Origin: CAVURW01 sp963743595
Lineage (GTDB): Bacteria > Verrucomicrobiota > Verrucomicrobiia > Methylacidiphilales > UBA1321
Length of the DNA stretch: 5,841 bases
Assembly: GCA_963743595.1 (NCBI GenBank)
Contig: CAVURW010000115.1
Span: 1-5,841, forward strand
Direction: 5' to 3'
Shown here: positions 5,609-5,841 of the stretch, one piece after another
How positions within the stretch are numbered: the stretch's first letter is position 1
How the letters are laid out: each line of letters begins with the position of its first letter
The notes under the pieces: model-generated
What the model was told of the DNA's origin: nothing
What the model saw: only the letters and a program-made list of their open reading frames with translations
The model's database searches: none
Program-made: the position numbers and the translations under genes

Positions 5609-5841
5609 TCAATACACAACTACCCCGCTTCCTCCGCCAGAGATTTCGGCTACGGTCATGAGAAGCTGGACGATGTTTTCGGTCAGTCCGGCTCCCTTGC
5701 CGGGACGTTGCATTTCGTAGTTCAGGAAATTGAGACTGTGCTCGGTAAAGAATTGAAGATCGTTGGACCGTCCGCAGGCTTTGGCCCACTTGATCCAAGT
5801 CGCCGGCTCGTCGGCCTTGGCACACAGGACAAGCCCTCCAT
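5609..5841 (-). CDS. Unrecognised protein, C-terminal part (start beyond the right edge)
   Basis: A frame open to the window edge gives 76 residues ending at TGA 5609-5611. It includes GGLVLCAKADEPATWIKWAK, FFTEHSLNFLNYEMQRPGKG and LTENIVQLLMTVAEISGGGS, then GVVVY. The composition is that of an ordinary soluble, helix-rich protein with G/C-ending codons like the DUF2339 and barstar genes; the overlapping frame of 109 codons is Arg/Ser-rich and looks like its shadow. I do not recognise the family. Because it lies in the same direction just upstream of the membrane protein/barstar pair, it may belong to the same accessory cluster, but the hairpin and repeat between them suggest a separate transcript. 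Confidence 0.6.
   Translation of the reverse strand, partial: GGLVLCAKADEPATWIKWAKACGRSNDLQFFTEHSLNFLNYEMQRPGKGAGLTENIVQLLMTVAEISGGGSGVVVY

Noticed and set aside
5496..5825. Minus-strand frame of 109 codons near the right edge
   Set aside because: It is Arg/Ser-rich and overlaps a better frame with normal protein composition that runs in from the edge.
1..5841. CRISPR array, tRNA or rRNA gene, integron attC site
   Set aside because: No regularly spaced repeats, cloverleaf-like sequence, rRNA-like block or paired RYYYAAC/GTTRRRY sites with the right geometry were seen.

Overview
The window is bacterial DNA of moderate G+C, apart from one clearly A+T-richer patch at about 2640-3420. The mix of families is a DUF2339-type membrane protein, an 'addiction module protein'/ParE pair, a barstar relative and an excisionase-like helix-turn-helix protein, with few visible Shine-Dalgarno sites. 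This suggests a member of the PVC group such as Verrucomicrobiota, but that is a low-confidence inference from gene style. There are no rRNA or tRNA genes to anchor it.

Layout: (1) 1-2069, minus strand: a long intact open frame of about 689 codons runs off the left edge. It is a multi-pass membrane protein of the DUF2339 type. (2) 2070-4540: a stretch of decaying accessory genes. In order along the window it holds a possible alpha/beta-hydrolase remnant (minus), an A+T-rich membrane-anchored hypothetical protein (minus, intact), a ParE/RelE-type toxin and its antitoxin (minus, each with a broken frame), and an excisionase-like HTH gene (plus) broken by a 4-bp tandem duplication. (3) 4541-5483, minus strand: a translationally overlapping pair made of a four-helix membrane protein and a barstar-family protein. 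It ends in a strong hairpin terminator that can also serve the convergent HTH gene. (4) 5609-5841, minus strand: the C-terminal 76 residues of an unrecognised protein whose start lies beyond the right edge.

How the genes relate: the toxin-antitoxin pair, the excisionase-like HTH, the barstar immunity-type protein without a visible barnase-type toxin, and a 21-bp near-identical repeat lying 3' of two successive minus-strand genes all point to a mobile or accessory gene-cassette zone. Three adjacent genes lost their frame by small indels, while the genes on either side stay open. I see no clear complete new system. The most interesting items are the membrane protein/barstar pair and the small-indel mechanisms that can be read directly in the broken genes.
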